Shown here: piece after piece, positions 34,155-42,898 of the stretch
Layout of the letters: each line of letters begins with the position of its first letter
Numbering within the stretch: the first letter of the stretch is position 1
NCBI RefSeq assembly: GCF_022023855.1
Contig: NZ_CP059453.1
Coordinates: forward strand, 577,501-641,500
Direction: 5' to 3'
DNA from: Azospirillum brasilense
GTDB taxonomy: Bacteria > Pseudomonadota > Alphaproteobacteria > Azospirillales > Azospirillaceae
DNA: 64,000 nucleotides
Made by a program: the position numbers and the translations under genes
The notes under the pieces: generated by a model
The model's database searches: none
Told to the model about the DNA's origin: nothing
What the model saw: only the letters and a program-made list of their open reading frames with translations

Positions 34155-35705
34155 ATGACGGACCCCACCCCCACCGCGTCCCCGCCGCTTCTGGCGATCC
34201 GCGGCCTGTCCAAGGCCTTCCTGGGCGTCCAGGCGCTGGACGGCGTGGATTTCACCGTGCGCCATGGCGAGATCCACGCCCTCCTCGGCGAGAACGGCGC
34301 CGGCAAGTCGACGCTGATCAAGACGCTGACCGGTGTCTACCAGCGCGACGCCGGCACCGTGACGCTGGAGGGGCGGGCCATCGCCCCCCGCGGCGTGGAG
34401 GAGGCGCAGCGCCTGCACATCGGCACCGTCTATCAAGAGGTGAATCTGCTGCCGAACCTGTCGGTGGCGGAGAACCTGTTCCTCGGCCGGCAACCCATGC
34501 GTTTCGGTCTGGTCGACCGCGGCGCCATGCGGCGGCGGGCGCGGGCGGTGCTGATCCCCTACGGCCTGTCCCTCGACGTGACGGCGCCGCTCGGCCGCTT
34601 CTCGGTGGCGACGCAGCAGATCGTCGCCATCGCCCGCGCGGTGGACATGTCGGCCAAGGTGCTGATCCTCGACGAGCCGACGGCCAGCCTCGACGCGCAG
34701 GAGGTGGCGGTTCTCTTCAAGGTGATGCGGACCCTGCGCTCGCGTGGCATCGGCATCGTCTTCGTCACCCATTTCCTCGATCAGGTCTACGCGCTATGCG
34801 ACCGCATCACCGTGCTGCGCAACGGCCGCCTGGTGGGGGAGCGGCGCACCGCGGAGCTGCCGCGCCTCGACCTCGTCGCCATGATGCTCGGGCGGGAGCT
34901 GGAGGCGGCGGCCCACCGCATCGCCCCGCCGGCGGATGACGGGGAAGAGGACGCCCGGCCGCCGCTGGTCCGCTTCCGCGGCTACGGCAAGGCGCGCAGC
35001 GTCGAGCCCTTCGACCTCGCCATCCGCCCCGGCGAGGTGGTGGGGCTCGCCGGGCTGCTCGGCTCCGGCCGGACGGAGACGGCGCGGCTGGTCTTCGGCA
35101 TGGACCGCGCCGACCGGGGCGAGGTGGCGGTGGACGGCCAAGCGGTGCGGCTGCGCGGGCCGCGCGACGCCATCCGGCTCGGCTTCGGATTCTGCCCGGA
35201 GGACCGCAAGAAAGAGGGCATCGTCGGCGCGCTCTCGGTGCGCGAGAACATCATCCTGGCGCTCCAGGCGCGGCAGGGCTGGCTGCGGCCGATCCCGCGC
35301 CGCCGCCAGGAGGAGATCGCCGACCGCTTCATCCGGCTTCTCGACATCCGCACGCCGCACGCGGAGCAGCCGATCCAGCTCCTGTCCGGCGGCAACCAGC
35401 AGAAGGCGCTGCTCGCCCGCTGGCTGGCGACCGAGCCGCGCCTTCTGATCCTCGACGAGCCGACGCGCGGCATCGACGTGGGCGCCCACGCCGAGATCAT
35501 CCGCCTGATCGAGCAGCTGTGCGCCGACGGCATGGCCCTGCTGGTCGTCTCGTCGGAGCTTGAGGAGATCGTCGCCTACAGCCGCCGCGTCGTCGTGCTG
35601 CGCGACCGCCGCCATGTGGCGGAGCTGAGGGGAGGGGAGGTCGCCGTGGACCGCATCGTCGCCGCCATCGCGTCGGAGCCCGTTCACGGGGAGGCGCGCC
35701 CATGA
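34155..35705 (+). CDS. ytfR: Sugar ABC transporter ATP-binding protein, YtfR-like
   Basis: A 516-residue double-ATPase subunit. Domain 1 has Walker A GENGAGKST (45-53) and ILDEPTASLD; domain 2 has the degenerate GLLGSGRTET, the signature LLSGGNQQKALLARWL and ILDEPTRGIDVG. FCPEDRKKEGIVGALSVREN is typical of this family. It energises the YtfT/YjfF permease pair. It begins 38 bp after ytfQ and ends in an ATGA overlap with ytfT. Confidence 0.93.
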   Translation: MTDPTPTASPPLLAIRGLSKAFLGVQALDGVDFTVRHGEIHALLGENGAGKSTLIKTLTGVYQRDAGTVTLEGRAIAPRGVEEAQRLHIGTVYQEVNLLPNLSVAENLFLGRQPMRFGLVDRGAMRRRARAVLIPYGLSLDVTAPLGRFSVATQQIVAIARAVDMSAKVLILDEPTASLDAQEVAVLFKVMRTLRSRGIGIVFVTHFLDQVYALCDRITVLRNGRLVGERRTAELPRLDLVAMMLGRELEAAAHRIAPPADDGEEDARPPLVRFRGYGKARSVEPFDLAIRPGEVVGLAGLLGSGRTETARLVFGMDRADRGEVAVDGQAVRLRGPRDAIRLGFGFCPEDRKKEGIVGALSVRENIILALQARQGWLRPIPRRRQEEIADRFIRLLDIRTPHAEQPIQLLSGGNQQKALLARWLATEPRLLILDEPTRGIDVGAHAEIIRLIEQLCADGMALLVVSSELEEIVAYSRRVVVLRDRRHVAELRGGEVAVDRIVAAIASEPVHGEARP

Positions 35706-36754
35706 CGCGGCCGCTTCCCGGCCCGTCGCGCAACCTGCCGCAATACGGCGCGCTGGCCGCCGTGCTGCTGGCCAACTGGCTGCTCTTCCCCGACTTCTTT
35801 TCCATCCGCCTGCAGGACGGCCGGCTGTTCGGCAGCCTGATCGACGTGCTGAACCGCGGCGCCCCGGTGGCGCTGCTCGCCATCGGCATGACCATGGTCA
35901 TCGCCACCCGCGGCGTCGACCTGTCGGTCGGCGCGGTGATGGCGATCTCCGGCGCGGTCGCCGCCACCCTGACCCAGGCGGGCTGGGGGCTCGCCCCGGT
36001 GCTGGCGGCGTCGCTGGCGGCCGGCCTGCTCTGCGGCCTGTGGAACGGGCTTCTGGTGGCGGTCCTGCGCATCCAGCCGATCGTCGCCACCCTGATCCTG
36101 ATGGTCGCCGGGCGCGGCATTGCCCAGCTCGTCACCGAAGGGCAGATCGTCACCTTCACCAGCCCCGGCCTCGCCTTCATCGGCAGCGGGTCGTTCCTGA
36201 CCGTGCCGATGCCGGTGGTCATCACCGCCGTCCTGCTGGGGGTGACCGCGCTGCTGGTCCGGATGACCGCGCTGGGGCTGATGATCGAGGCGGTCGGGGT
36301 CAACCGGCTGTCCAGCGCCGGGGCGGGCGTCAACACGCCGGTCGTGCTGATCGCCGTCTATGTCTGGTGCGGCCTGTGCGCCGCGGTCGCCGGTCTGGTG
36401 GTCGCCGCCGACATCCGCGGCGCCGACGCCAACAACGCCGGCCTGTGGCTGGAGCTGGACGCCATCCTGGCGGTGGTGGTCGGCGGCACCTCCCTGCTCG
36501 GCGGCCGGTTCGGGCTGCTGCTGTCGGTGGTGGGCGCGCTGACCATCCAGGCGATGAACACCGGCATCCTGCTGAGCGGCTTCAAGCCGGAGTTCAACCT
36601 GATCGTCAAGGCGGGCGTCCTGATGGTCGTCCTGCTGCTGCAATCGCCGACCCTGATGCTGTTCCTGCCGCGCCCGGCCAGCCCCCGGCCCGCCCAGCCG
36701 CCGGCCCCGCCACGGGCCAAGCCCGAGAGTCCAAGCCCGAGCGCGGGAGCGTGA
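35702..36754 (+). CDS. ytfT: Sugar ABC transporter permease, YtfT-like
   Basis: A 350-residue membrane permease with about nine helices. IGMTMVIATRGVDLSVGAVMAISG and IQPIVATLILMVAGRGIAQLV are family signatures, and LELDAILAVVVGGTSLLGGRFG is the coupling region. Its ATG overlaps the ytfR stop by 4 bp. The last 30 residues are a proline-rich tail with no homology I recognise. It pairs with the next gene to form a heterodimeric channel. Confidence 0.92.
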   Translation: MTRPLPGPSRNLPQYGALAAVLLANWLLFPDFFSIRLQDGRLFGSLIDVLNRGAPVALLAIGMTMVIATRGVDLSVGAVMAISGAVAATLTQAGWGLAPVLAASLAAGLLCGLWNGLLVAVLRIQPIVATLILMVAGRGIAQLVTEGQIVTFTSPGLAFIGSGSFLTVPMPVVITAVLLGVTALLVRMTALGLMIEAVGVNRLSSAGAGVNTPVVLIAVYVWCGLCAAVAGLVVAADIRGADANNAGLWLELDAILAVVVGGTSLLGGRFGLLLSVVGALTIQAMNTGILLSGFKPEFNLIVKAGVLMVVLLLQSPTLMLFLPRPASPRPAQPPAPPRAKPESPSPSAGA

Positions 36755-36758
36755 CGCC

Positions 36759-37736
36759 ATGATTCACCGCTTCCTTCCCCTGCTGGTGACCAGCGCCGTC
36801 CTGGTGGTCGGCTTCCTGCTCTGCGCCGCGCAGTTCCCCAACTTCGCCTCGCTGCGGGTCGTCGGCAACCTGCTGACCGACAACGCCTTCCTCGGCATCA
36901 CGGCGGTCGGCATGACCTTCGTGATCCTGTCGGGCGGCATCGACCTGTCGGTGGGGGCGGTGATCGGCTTCACCACCGTGCTGCTGGCCGTGCTGATCGA
37001 ACAGGGCGGCTGGCACCCCTTCTCCGCCTTCGCCGTGGCGCTGGCGGTGGCCGGTGGCTTCGGCGCGGCGATGGGCGCCGTCATCCACGTCTTCCAGATG
37101 CCGCCCTTCATCGTCACGCTGGCCGGCATGTTCGTCGCCCGCGGCCTCGGCTTCGTGCTGAGCACCGATTCAATTCCGATCAACCACCCGCTCTACGCCG
37201 AGCTGGGCGAACTCGCGCTGCGCTTCGATGGTGGGGGCAAGCTGACCCTGCCGGCGCTGTTGATGCTGGGGGTGGTGGCGGCTGCGGTGGTGTGCGCCCA
37301 TTGGACGCGCTTCGGCGCCAACCTCTACGCGCTTGGCGGCAACCGGCAGTCGGCGGAGCTGATGGGCGTGCCGGTGGGGCGCACCACGGTGGCGGTCTAC
37401 GCCCTGTCGGGGCTGCTGGCCGGGCTGGCGGGGATCGTCTTCTCGCTTTACACCGGGGCCGGCTATTCGCTGGCGGCGACGGGGGTGGAGCTGGACACCA
37501 TCACCGCGGTGGTGATCGGCGGCACGCAGTTGACCGGGGGCTACGGCTACGTGATCGGCACCTTCATCGGCGTGCTGATCCAGGGTCTGATCCAGACCTA
37601 CATCACTTTCGACGGCAGCCTCAGCAGTTGGTGGACGAAGATCGCCATCGGGGTCCTGCTGTTCGTCTTCATCCTGCTGCAGAAGGGCCTGCTGGCGGTC
37701 TGGACCGGCCGCGGCGGCGCCCCGGCGGAGGCGTAG
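36759..37736 (+). CDS. yjfF: Sugar ABC transporter permease, YjfF-like
   Basis: A 325-residue permease, the second membrane subunit. Signatures are GITAVGMTFVILSGGIDLSVGAVIGF, MPPFIVTLAGMFVARGLGFVLS and VELDTITAVVIGGTQLTGGYG. It starts 4 bp after ytfT and ends the operon, 6 bp from the converging pth gene. Having two different permease genes is normal for the YtfQRT-YjfF system and separates it from the single-permease chvE system upstream. Confidence 0.92.
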   Translation: MIHRFLPLLVTSAVLVVGFLLCAAQFPNFASLRVVGNLLTDNAFLGITAVGMTFVILSGGIDLSVGAVIGFTTVLLAVLIEQGGWHPFSAFAVALAVAGGFGAAMGAVIHVFQMPPFIVTLAGMFVARGLGFVLSTDSIPINHPLYAELGELALRFDGGGKLTLPALLMLGVVAAAVVCAHWTRFGANLYALGGNRQSAELMGVPVGRTTVAVYALSGLLAGLAGIVFSLYTGAGYSLAATGVELDTITAVVIGGTQLTGGYGYVIGTFIGVLIQGLIQTYITFDGSLSSWWTKIAIGVLLFVFILLQKGLLAVWTGRGGAPAEA

Positions 37737-37742
37737 TCCCGT

Positions 37743-38318
37743 TTACTTGGCGGGTGCGGTCGCCAGGGTGACCTTGTTCATGAAGTTCTCCGCCTGCCCC
37801 TTGACGACCAGCGGGAAGGCGTCGGCGACGGCGTCGATCAGCGGGTCGAGCCAGCTCTGCTCGGCCTTGGCGAAGTCGTGCAGCACATAGCCACTGACCC
37901 GGTCCTTGTCGCCCGGATGCCCGATGCCCAGGCGGATGCGCCAGTATTCCTTGCCGAGATGCGCGTCGATGGAGCGCAGGCCGTTGTGCCCGCCATGCCC
38001 TCCGCCCTTCTTCACCCGGATCTTGCCGGGCGGGAGGTCCAGCTCGTCATGGATGACGACGACGTCCTCGGGCTTCAGCTTGAAGAACTGGACGGCCGCG
38101 GTGACCGATTGGCCGGACAGGTTCATGAAGGTCAGCGGCTCCAGCGCGATCACCTTCTCGCCGCCGATCGTGCCCTCGGCGGTCTGGCCTTGAAAGCGCT
38201 TGCGCCAGGGGCCGAAGCCGTGGCGGCGGGCGATCTCCTCCACCGCCATGAAGCCGATGTTGTGCCGGTTGCGCGCGTATTCGGCGCCAGGGTTGCCCAA
38301 TCCCACCAGCAGCAGCAT
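37743..38318 (-). CDS. pth: Peptidyl-tRNA hydrolase
   Basis: A 191-residue enzyme that releases tRNA from prematurely dropped peptidyl-tRNA. Catalytic and binding residues are N9 and H19 in GLGNPGAEYARNRHNIGF and D91 in VVVIHDELDLPPG, equivalent to N10, H20 and D93 of E. coli Pth. FMNLSGQSV and GGGHGGHNGLRSI are further family blocks. It lies 89 bp downstream of rplY, a conserved bacterial pairing, with a hairpin between them. Confidence 0.96.
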   Translation of the reverse strand: MLLLVGLGNPGAEYARNRHNIGFMAVEEIARRHGFGPWRKRFQGQTAEGTIGGEKVIALEPLTFMNLSGQSVTAAVQFFKLKPEDVVVIHDELDLPPGKIRVKKGGGHGGHNGLRSIDAHLGKEYWRIRLGIGHPGDKDRVSGYVLHDFAKAEQSWLDPLIDAVADAFPLVVKGQAENFMNKVTLATAPAK

Positions 38319-38361
38319 GGCGCATTCTCCTCATCTCGAAACAGCGTAGGCCGGAAACGAA

Positions 38362-38383
38362 ACAGGGGGCCGAAGCCCCCTGT
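38362..38383 (-). terminator. Hairpin between rplY and pth, possible weak terminator
   Basis: ACAGGGGGC and GCCCCCTGT pair over 9 bp around a tetraloop. On the minus strand the following bases are TTTCGTTT, a poor U-run. It may attenuate rather than stop read-through into pth. Confidence 0.5.
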
Positions 38384-38407
38384 CGCAACCCCAAAGGCGG
38401 CCTCCGA

Positions 38408-39019
38408 TCAGGAAGCGGCGGCCTCGGTGCCCTCGGCCTCTTCGGACTTCAGGCCCGACGGGGCGACGATCGTGGCGATCGTGAAGTCGCGGTCGGTGAT
38501 GGTCGAGGCAACACCCTCCGGCAGCTTCACCGAAGAAATGTGGATCGAATCGCCGACGTCGTAGCCCTCGCAGGAGATCGTGATCTGCTCCGGGATGTTG
38601 CCGGCGGAGACGGTCACGTCCAGCTCGTGGCGGACGATGTTCAGCACGCCGCCGCGCTTCAGGCCCGGCGACTTCTCCTGGTCGACGAATTCGACCGGAA
38701 CCTGCACGGTGGTGCGGGTTTCGGCGGAGACGCGCAGGAAGTCGACGTGCAGCGGGACGTCGGTGACCGGATGGAACTGCACGTCGCGCGGCAGGACCCG
38801 GTGGGTGGCGCCATCGACGGTGACGTCGAACAGGTGCGTGAAGAAGCCCGCCTGGTTCAGAACGCGGGTGAACGCGAACTTCTCCAGCGAAATCATGATG
38901 GGGGCCTGCTTGCCACCGTAGATCACGGCCGGGATACGGCCATCACGACGGGTCTGGCGGGCGGTCCCCTTGCCGGCCCGGTCGCGCGCTTCGGCGCTGA
39001 GCGGAACGATCTGCGTCAT
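38408..39019 (-). CDS. rplY: 50S ribosomal protein L25 (general stress protein Ctc type)
   Basis: A 203-residue long-form L25, with the 5S-rRNA-binding N-terminal domain (about 1-95, including GKGTARQTRRDGRIPAVIYG) and the C-terminal TL5/CTC beta domain (VHVDFLRV-like HVDFLRVSAETRTTVQVPVE, then a short acidic tail). It sits in the 50S subunit on 5S rRNA. CAAGGAG upstream of ATG 39019 is a strong ribosome site. Its leader is notable: a promoter at 39082-39110 is followed at once by a terminator-like hairpin. Confidence 0.95.
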   Translation of the reverse strand: MTQIVPLSAEARDRAGKGTARQTRRDGRIPAVIYGGKQAPIMISLEKFAFTRVLNQAGFFTHLFDVTVDGATHRVLPRDVQFHPVTDVPLHVDFLRVSAETRTTVQVPVEFVDQEKSPGLKRGGVLNIVRHELDVTVSAGNIPEQITISCEGYDVGDSIHISSVKLPEGVASTITDRDFTIATIVAPSGLKSEEAEGTEAAAS

Positions 39020-39039
39020 CGGAAGAACTCCTTGAACGG

Positions 39040-39071
39040 AAAAAAGCGCCAGCCTCCAGGGGTGCTGACGC
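39040..39071 (-). terminator. Terminator-like hairpin in the rplY leader (possible attenuator)
   Basis: On the minus strand GCGTCAGC pairs with GCTGGCGC (one G-U pair) around a 10-base loop, followed directly by T6. It ends 21 bp before the rplY start codon and begins only a few bases after the predicted transcription start, so rplY transcripts must cross it. Confidence 0.65.
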
Positions 39072-39081
39072 GTGGGCGCGG

Positions 39082-39110
39082 TGATTAAGCCATGCGGGGC
39101 GCGGCGTCAA
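39082..39110 (-). promoter_or_regulatory. Candidate sigma-70 promoter of rplY
   Basis: On the minus strand TTGACG (39110-39105), a 17 bp spacer and TAATCA (39087-39082) form a near-consensus promoter. The start point would be near 39075. No other sequence this good lies closer to rplY. Confidence 0.65.
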
Positions 39111-39162
39111 GGAAAGAGTCCGGAAACTCCCGGATGGCCCTTATGAAAAGATGGCGCCCATG

Positions 39163-39198
39163 AAAAAAGCCCTTCCCCCGCGAAGGGGAAGGGCTTTT
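39163..39198 (-). terminator. Rho-independent terminator of prs
   Basis: A perfect 14 bp stem (39165-39178 with 39185-39198) and a 6-base loop, followed on the minus strand by a T6 run. It lies 19 bp after the prs stop, separating prs from rplY. Confidence 0.9.
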
Positions 39199-39217
39199 CG
39201 CGTGTGGTCCGGCGCCG

Positions 39218-40153
39218 TTACGAGAACAGGCTCGACACCGAACGCTCCTCGCTGATGCGGGTGATCGCGTCGGCCAGCAGCGGGGCGATGGTGAGCTGGC
39301 GGATGTTGCGGGACACGCGCACGGCCTCGGTCGCCTGGATGCTGTCGGTGGTGACCAGCTGCTCCAGCGGCGACACGGCGACGCGGGCCACCGCACCGCC
39401 GGAAAGGACGCCGTGGGTGCAATAGGCGTGGACCGACTTCGCACCGGCGTCCATCAGGGCGACCGCGGCGTTGCACAGTGTGCCGCCCGAATCCACGATG
39501 TCGTCGAGCAGGATGCAGCGGCGGTTCTTGACGTCGCCGATGATGTTCATCACCTCCGACACGCCGGCGCGCTCACGCCGCTTGTCGATAATGGCGAGAT
39601 CGGCGTCCAGCCGCTTGGCCAGCGAGCGGGCGCGCACCACGCCGCCGACGTCGGGCGACACCATCGTCACCTCGCCGATGTCCTCGAAGGTCGCACGGAT
39701 GTCCTTCTCGAACACCGGGGCGGCCATCAGGTTGTCGGTCGGGATGTCGAAGAAACCCTGGATCTGGCCCGCATGCAGGTCCATGGTCAGCACGCGGTTG
39801 GCGCCGGCCTGGGTGATCAGGTTGGCGACCAGCTTGGCCGAGATCGGCGTGCGCGGGCCGGTCTTGCGATCCTGGCGCGCATAGCCGTAGTAGGGGAGGA
39901 CCGCCGTGATGCGCCGGGCCGACCCGCGACGCAGGGCGTCGATGGTGACCAGCAGCTCCATCAGGTTGTCATTGGCCGGGAACGACGTCGACTGGACCAC
40001 GAACACGTCTTCGCCGCGCACGTTCTCCAGGATTTCGACGAACACCTCCATGTCCGAAAAACGGCGGATGCTCGCTTTGGTCAGCGGCACGCCGAGACAG
40101 GTGGAGATGGCCTCGGCCAGCGGACGGTTGCTGTTGCCGGCAAGCACCTTCAT
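39218..40153 (-). CDS. prs: Ribose-phosphate pyrophosphokinase
   Basis: A 311-residue PRPP synthase that transfers pyrophosphate from ATP to ribose 5-phosphate for nucleotide, histidine and NAD synthesis. It contains FSDMEVFVEILENVRGEDVF, YYGYARQDRKTGPRTPISAKL, the PRPP-binding RCILLDDIVDSGGTLCNAA, and the flexible loop DKRRERAGVSEV. ATG 40153 gives the normal start MKVLAGNSN; 29 more in-frame codons upstream have no homology. It is cytoplasmic and monocistronic, with its own terminator. Confidence 0.96.
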   Translation of the reverse strand: MKVLAGNSNRPLAEAISTCLGVPLTKASIRRFSDMEVFVEILENVRGEDVFVVQSTSFPANDNLMELLVTIDALRRGSARRITAVLPYYGYARQDRKTGPRTPISAKLVANLITQAGANRVLTMDLHAGQIQGFFDIPTDNLMAAPVFEKDIRATFEDIGEVTMVSPDVGGVVRARSLAKRLDADLAIIDKRRERAGVSEVMNIIGDVKNRRCILLDDIVDSGGTLCNAAVALMDAGAKSVHAYCTHGVLSGGAVARVAVSPLEQLVTTDSIQATEAVRVSRNIRQLTIAPLLADAITRISEERSVSSLFS

Positions 40154-40352
40154 CGCAGTCGGCTCTCTCTGCAGGGAATAGGTTCCGGTGCGCCCGTCAG
40201 TCCCTTGCCGACGCCGCCCCTTGAAAACGCGGCGGACCATAACAAAGGGCCGGACCTATGTAAACGTTCCATGACGGGCGGTTCAAGACGCCGCAGCCAG
40301 CCGGCCCTGCGATTCCCGCATGGCGCAAGCGTGGCGGCAGGACGCTTGCGCA

Positions 40353-40832
40353 TCACCGCACAGCGAACTTCGCAAGGTGCGATTTCATGGGCAGGTCGGC
40401 CTTCACGAAATGGTCGAAGAACCAGAATTGCAGAAGCTCGTCCGCCTTGGCCTTCACATAGCCGTACTCGAAGGCCGACTCCTCGGCGTCCACCTGCCCG
40501 ATGATGTCGTCCAGCAGGGTGGCCAGCCGGCGGTGCTGCGCCCGGTGCTCCTCCAGATGCGGGTAGCGCATGGAGGCCTGGACCCGCTCCTCCCGCAGGA
40601 AGTGGCGGACCGAGACGCGGCGCAGCTCGTTCAGCAGAGCCAGCGCCGGCTTGCGCTCCGCTTCCTCGCCCGGCAAGGCAACGAAGCGGCGGATCAACTC
40701 GTGCTGCATCCGGTGGTCGGCGTCCAGCCCGCCGTTGTCGAGCACCATCCGCGCGCTGCGCCAATCGCCCCGCCCGTCGCCGCCCCGCCCGTCGCCCCGA
40801 TGCGTGTCGTCCCGGTGCGCGTCCATTGTCAT
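40353..40832 (-). CDS. Hemerythrin-like (bacteriohemerythrin) protein
   Basis: A 159-residue four-helix protein. Its di-iron ligand motifs are DADHRMQHELI, VRHFLREERVQASMRYPHLEEHRAQH and FDHFVKADLPM, in the H...HxxxE...HxxxH...HxxxxD order of hemerythrins. Such proteins bind oxygen reversibly or sense it and are common in microaerophilic swimmers. The first 27 residues are charged, repetitive and probably disordered (DDTHRGDGRGGDGRGD), so the true start may be M29. It stands alone between prs and pgeF. Confidence 0.85.
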   Translation of the reverse strand: MTMDAHRDDTHRGDGRGGDGRGDWRSARMVLDNGGLDADHRMQHELIRRFVALPGEEAERKPALALLNELRRVSVRHFLREERVQASMRYPHLEEHRAQHRRLATLLDDIIGQVDAEESAFEYGYVKAKADELLQFWFFDHFVKADLPMKSHLAKFAVR

Positions 40833-40951
40833 GCCGGCGTCTCCCTCTCCGGAATGCCCTCACCCTTGAGAATCGATCTTACCTGAAATAGGTCGTATCG
40901 CAATCAGTCAGAGGTAAGAACAAATTTCGGGTCGGAACTTTTCTATCGTGC

Positions 40952-41719
40952 TCAGCCCTGAAGGACGATGGCCGACAGGCCGCGCCCATAGTCCTTCTCG
41001 CCGCGCAGGCAGGACCGGCGGTAGCTGAAGAAGCGGTCCTCCTCGACCACCGTGTCGTTGGGGCAGCGCTGGATGATCTCCACCCCGGTGTCGCCCAGGC
41101 GGCGGGTGATGTAGCCGGCCAGATCGAACAGGAAATGGTCCGGGCGGCGGGCCGGCGCGAAATAATCGCGGTTGCGCGGGTCTTCCGACAGGAAGGGGGC
41201 GGGGAATTCCGGACCGACCTCGTAGGAGCGCTGGGCGATGCAGGGGCCGATGGCGGCGACGATGCGGTTGCGCTTGGCGCCCAGCTCCTCCATGCGCGCG
41301 ATGGTCGCCTCCAGAACGCCGCCCTTGGCGCCCTTCCAGCCGGCGTGGGCGGCGCCGATGACGCGGGACTTCTCGTCGGCGAACAGCACCGGGGCGCAGT
41401 CGGCGGTCAGGATGCCCAGCGCGATCCCCGGACGGTCGGTCGCCATGGCGTCGGCGTGGGGCGCCTGATCGGGCGTCCAGGGCTCGGTGACGGCGACGCA
41501 GGTCGGGCTGTGCACCTGGTAGCAGGTGACGAGCCGCTCCGGCGGAACGTCCATGCGGGCCGCGGCGCGCGCGCGGTTCTCCGCCACGGCGGCGGGCGCG
41601 TCCCCGGACCCGTAGCCGACGTTCAGCGAGGCGTACAGCCCCGTCGACACGCCGCCGGTGCGGGTGAAGAAGGCATGTCGGATGTGGGTGATGTCGTTCA
41701 GCGCGCCAAGCGTAATCAC
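40952..41719 (-). CDS. pgeF: Laccase-domain protein PgeF (peptidoglycan editing factor / YfiH family)
   Basis: A 255-residue member of the PgeF/YfiH family, reported to remove misincorporated residues from peptidoglycan precursors and once called polyphenol oxidase. Zinc/copper ligands are in CYQVHSP, LTADCAPVLFAD and AAHAGWKGAKGG. I start it at GTG 41719 (MITLGALNDITHIRHAFFTRTGG), where family homology begins; a 19-residue extension to 41776 would overlap midA and is basic and unconserved. It is the third gene after lgt and midA in a common alphaproteobacterial order. Confidence 0.88.
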   Translation of the reverse strand: MITLGALNDITHIRHAFFTRTGGVSTGLYASLNVGYGSGDAPAAVAENRARAAARMDVPPERLVTCYQVHSPTCVAVTEPWTPDQAPHADAMATDRPGIALGILTADCAPVLFADEKSRVIGAAHAGWKGAKGGVLEATIARMEELGAKRNRIVAAIGPCIAQRSYEVGPEFPAPFLSEDPRNRDYFAPARRPDHFLFDLAGYITRRLGDTGVEIIQRCPNDTVVEEDRFFSYRRSCLRGEKDYGRGLSAIVLQG

Positions 41720-41750
41720 GAACCCGTCCCTTTGCTGTCGCGATCTCTTG

Positions 41751-42881
41751 TTAGGATGCCAAATCCGGGCTTTCAAAGCCCGCCGGAGGCCCGAGGCCGG
41801 GGGAGGCGAGGGCCAGAACCTTGAAGAGGGTGCCCATTTGGTCGGGCGCGATCAAGCGGGCCAATGCGGAGTCGATGTCCGCGGCCTGCTTGGCCGTGGC
41901 GCTGCGCTTCAGCGCGGCGGCGCGCGGCTGGATGCCCAGCCGGGCCAGCCAGTCGCCCTGATCCACCGGCCCGAAGCCCTCCGCCCCGCCGTCGCGCGCG
42001 GCGGCGGCGATGGCGGCGAAGTCCACATGGGCGGTCAGGTCGGCCTCGCCCGGCGCGTCCAGCACCGGGGCGTAGGCGTGGCGGCGCAGCGCCTGGAGCG
42101 TGTCGCCGACCGCCGGTCCGCCGCGGTAGCCGTAGTCGATGACCAGCGCCGCGCCGGGATGGGTCGCCAGACGCTCCCCGATCAGCCGGGCCACCGCCTG
42201 AGACGCCGGGGAAACCTCGACCACGCTGCCCTCCGGCGCGTCGCGCAGGGCAGGCGGGATCAGCCGGGCGCCGGCGCTGCCGAAGGCCTCCAGGACGAAG
42301 CGGAAGCGGGGCGTGTCGGCGGATGCGGCGGGGTCGAGGTCGATCAGCCGCTCGAACCAGCCATGGTTGGTCTTCTGGACCTGACGGATGGGCAGCGCGT
42401 CGAAGAACTCGTTGGCGAGGATCAGGGTCGGGCCTTCGGGCACGTCCTCCAGCCGGTCGTGCCAAGCGACCGGAAGGCCGGCCAGGGTTTCCTTCTGGCG
42501 GCCGCGCAGCGTCGGGCTGGTCTCGACGAGATGGACCTGGGCGGCCTCGCGGAAGGCGGGGACGAGCGCGGCGGCGCGCAGGGCGTCCTGCATCAGCGTG
42601 CCGCGGCCCGGCCCCAGCTCCACCAGATGGACGGGGGCGGGGCCGCCCAGCCGCGCCCAGGTGTCGACGCACCACAGCCCGGCCAGCTCGCCGAACATCT
42701 GGCTGATTTCCGGGGCGGTGGTGAAGTCGCCCGACACGCCGAAGGGGTCCTGGCGCATGTAATAGCCGAAGCGCGGATGCCCCAGCGCCTCCGCCATGAA
42801 GGCGGCAACCGACAGCGGCCCGTCCATCAGGATGCGGCGGGCGAGGTGGTGGGCGAGGCTGTCCGGGGCGGCATCACTCAT
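41751..42881 (-). CDS. SAM-dependent methyltransferase, MidA/NDUFAF7 family
   Basis: A 376-residue class I methyltransferase of the MidA family (DUF185/PF02636). VHLVELGPGRGTLMQDALR is the SAM-binding motif; YYMRQDPFGVSGDFTTAPEISQMFGE and LANEFFDALPIRQV are family hallmarks. The mitochondrial relative NDUFAF7 methylates an arginine of complex I, so a role in complex I assembly is a fair guess. It starts at 42881, 17 bp after lgt, and is followed 31 bp later by pgeF. Confidence 0.9.
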   Translation of the reverse strand: MSDAAPDSLAHHLARRILMDGPLSVAAFMAEALGHPRFGYYMRQDPFGVSGDFTTAPEISQMFGELAGLWCVDTWARLGGPAPVHLVELGPGRGTLMQDALRAAALVPAFREAAQVHLVETSPTLRGRQKETLAGLPVAWHDRLEDVPEGPTLILANEFFDALPIRQVQKTNHGWFERLIDLDPAASADTPRFRFVLEAFGSAGARLIPPALRDAPEGSVVEVSPASQAVARLIGERLATHPGAALVIDYGYRGGPAVGDTLQALRRHAYAPVLDAPGEADLTAHVDFAAIAAAARDGGAEGFGPVDQGDWLARLGIQPRAAALKRSATAKQAADIDSALARLIAPDQMGTLFKVLALASPGLGPPAGFESPDLAS

Positions 42882-42898
42882 GGCGGGACCTTCCGAAC

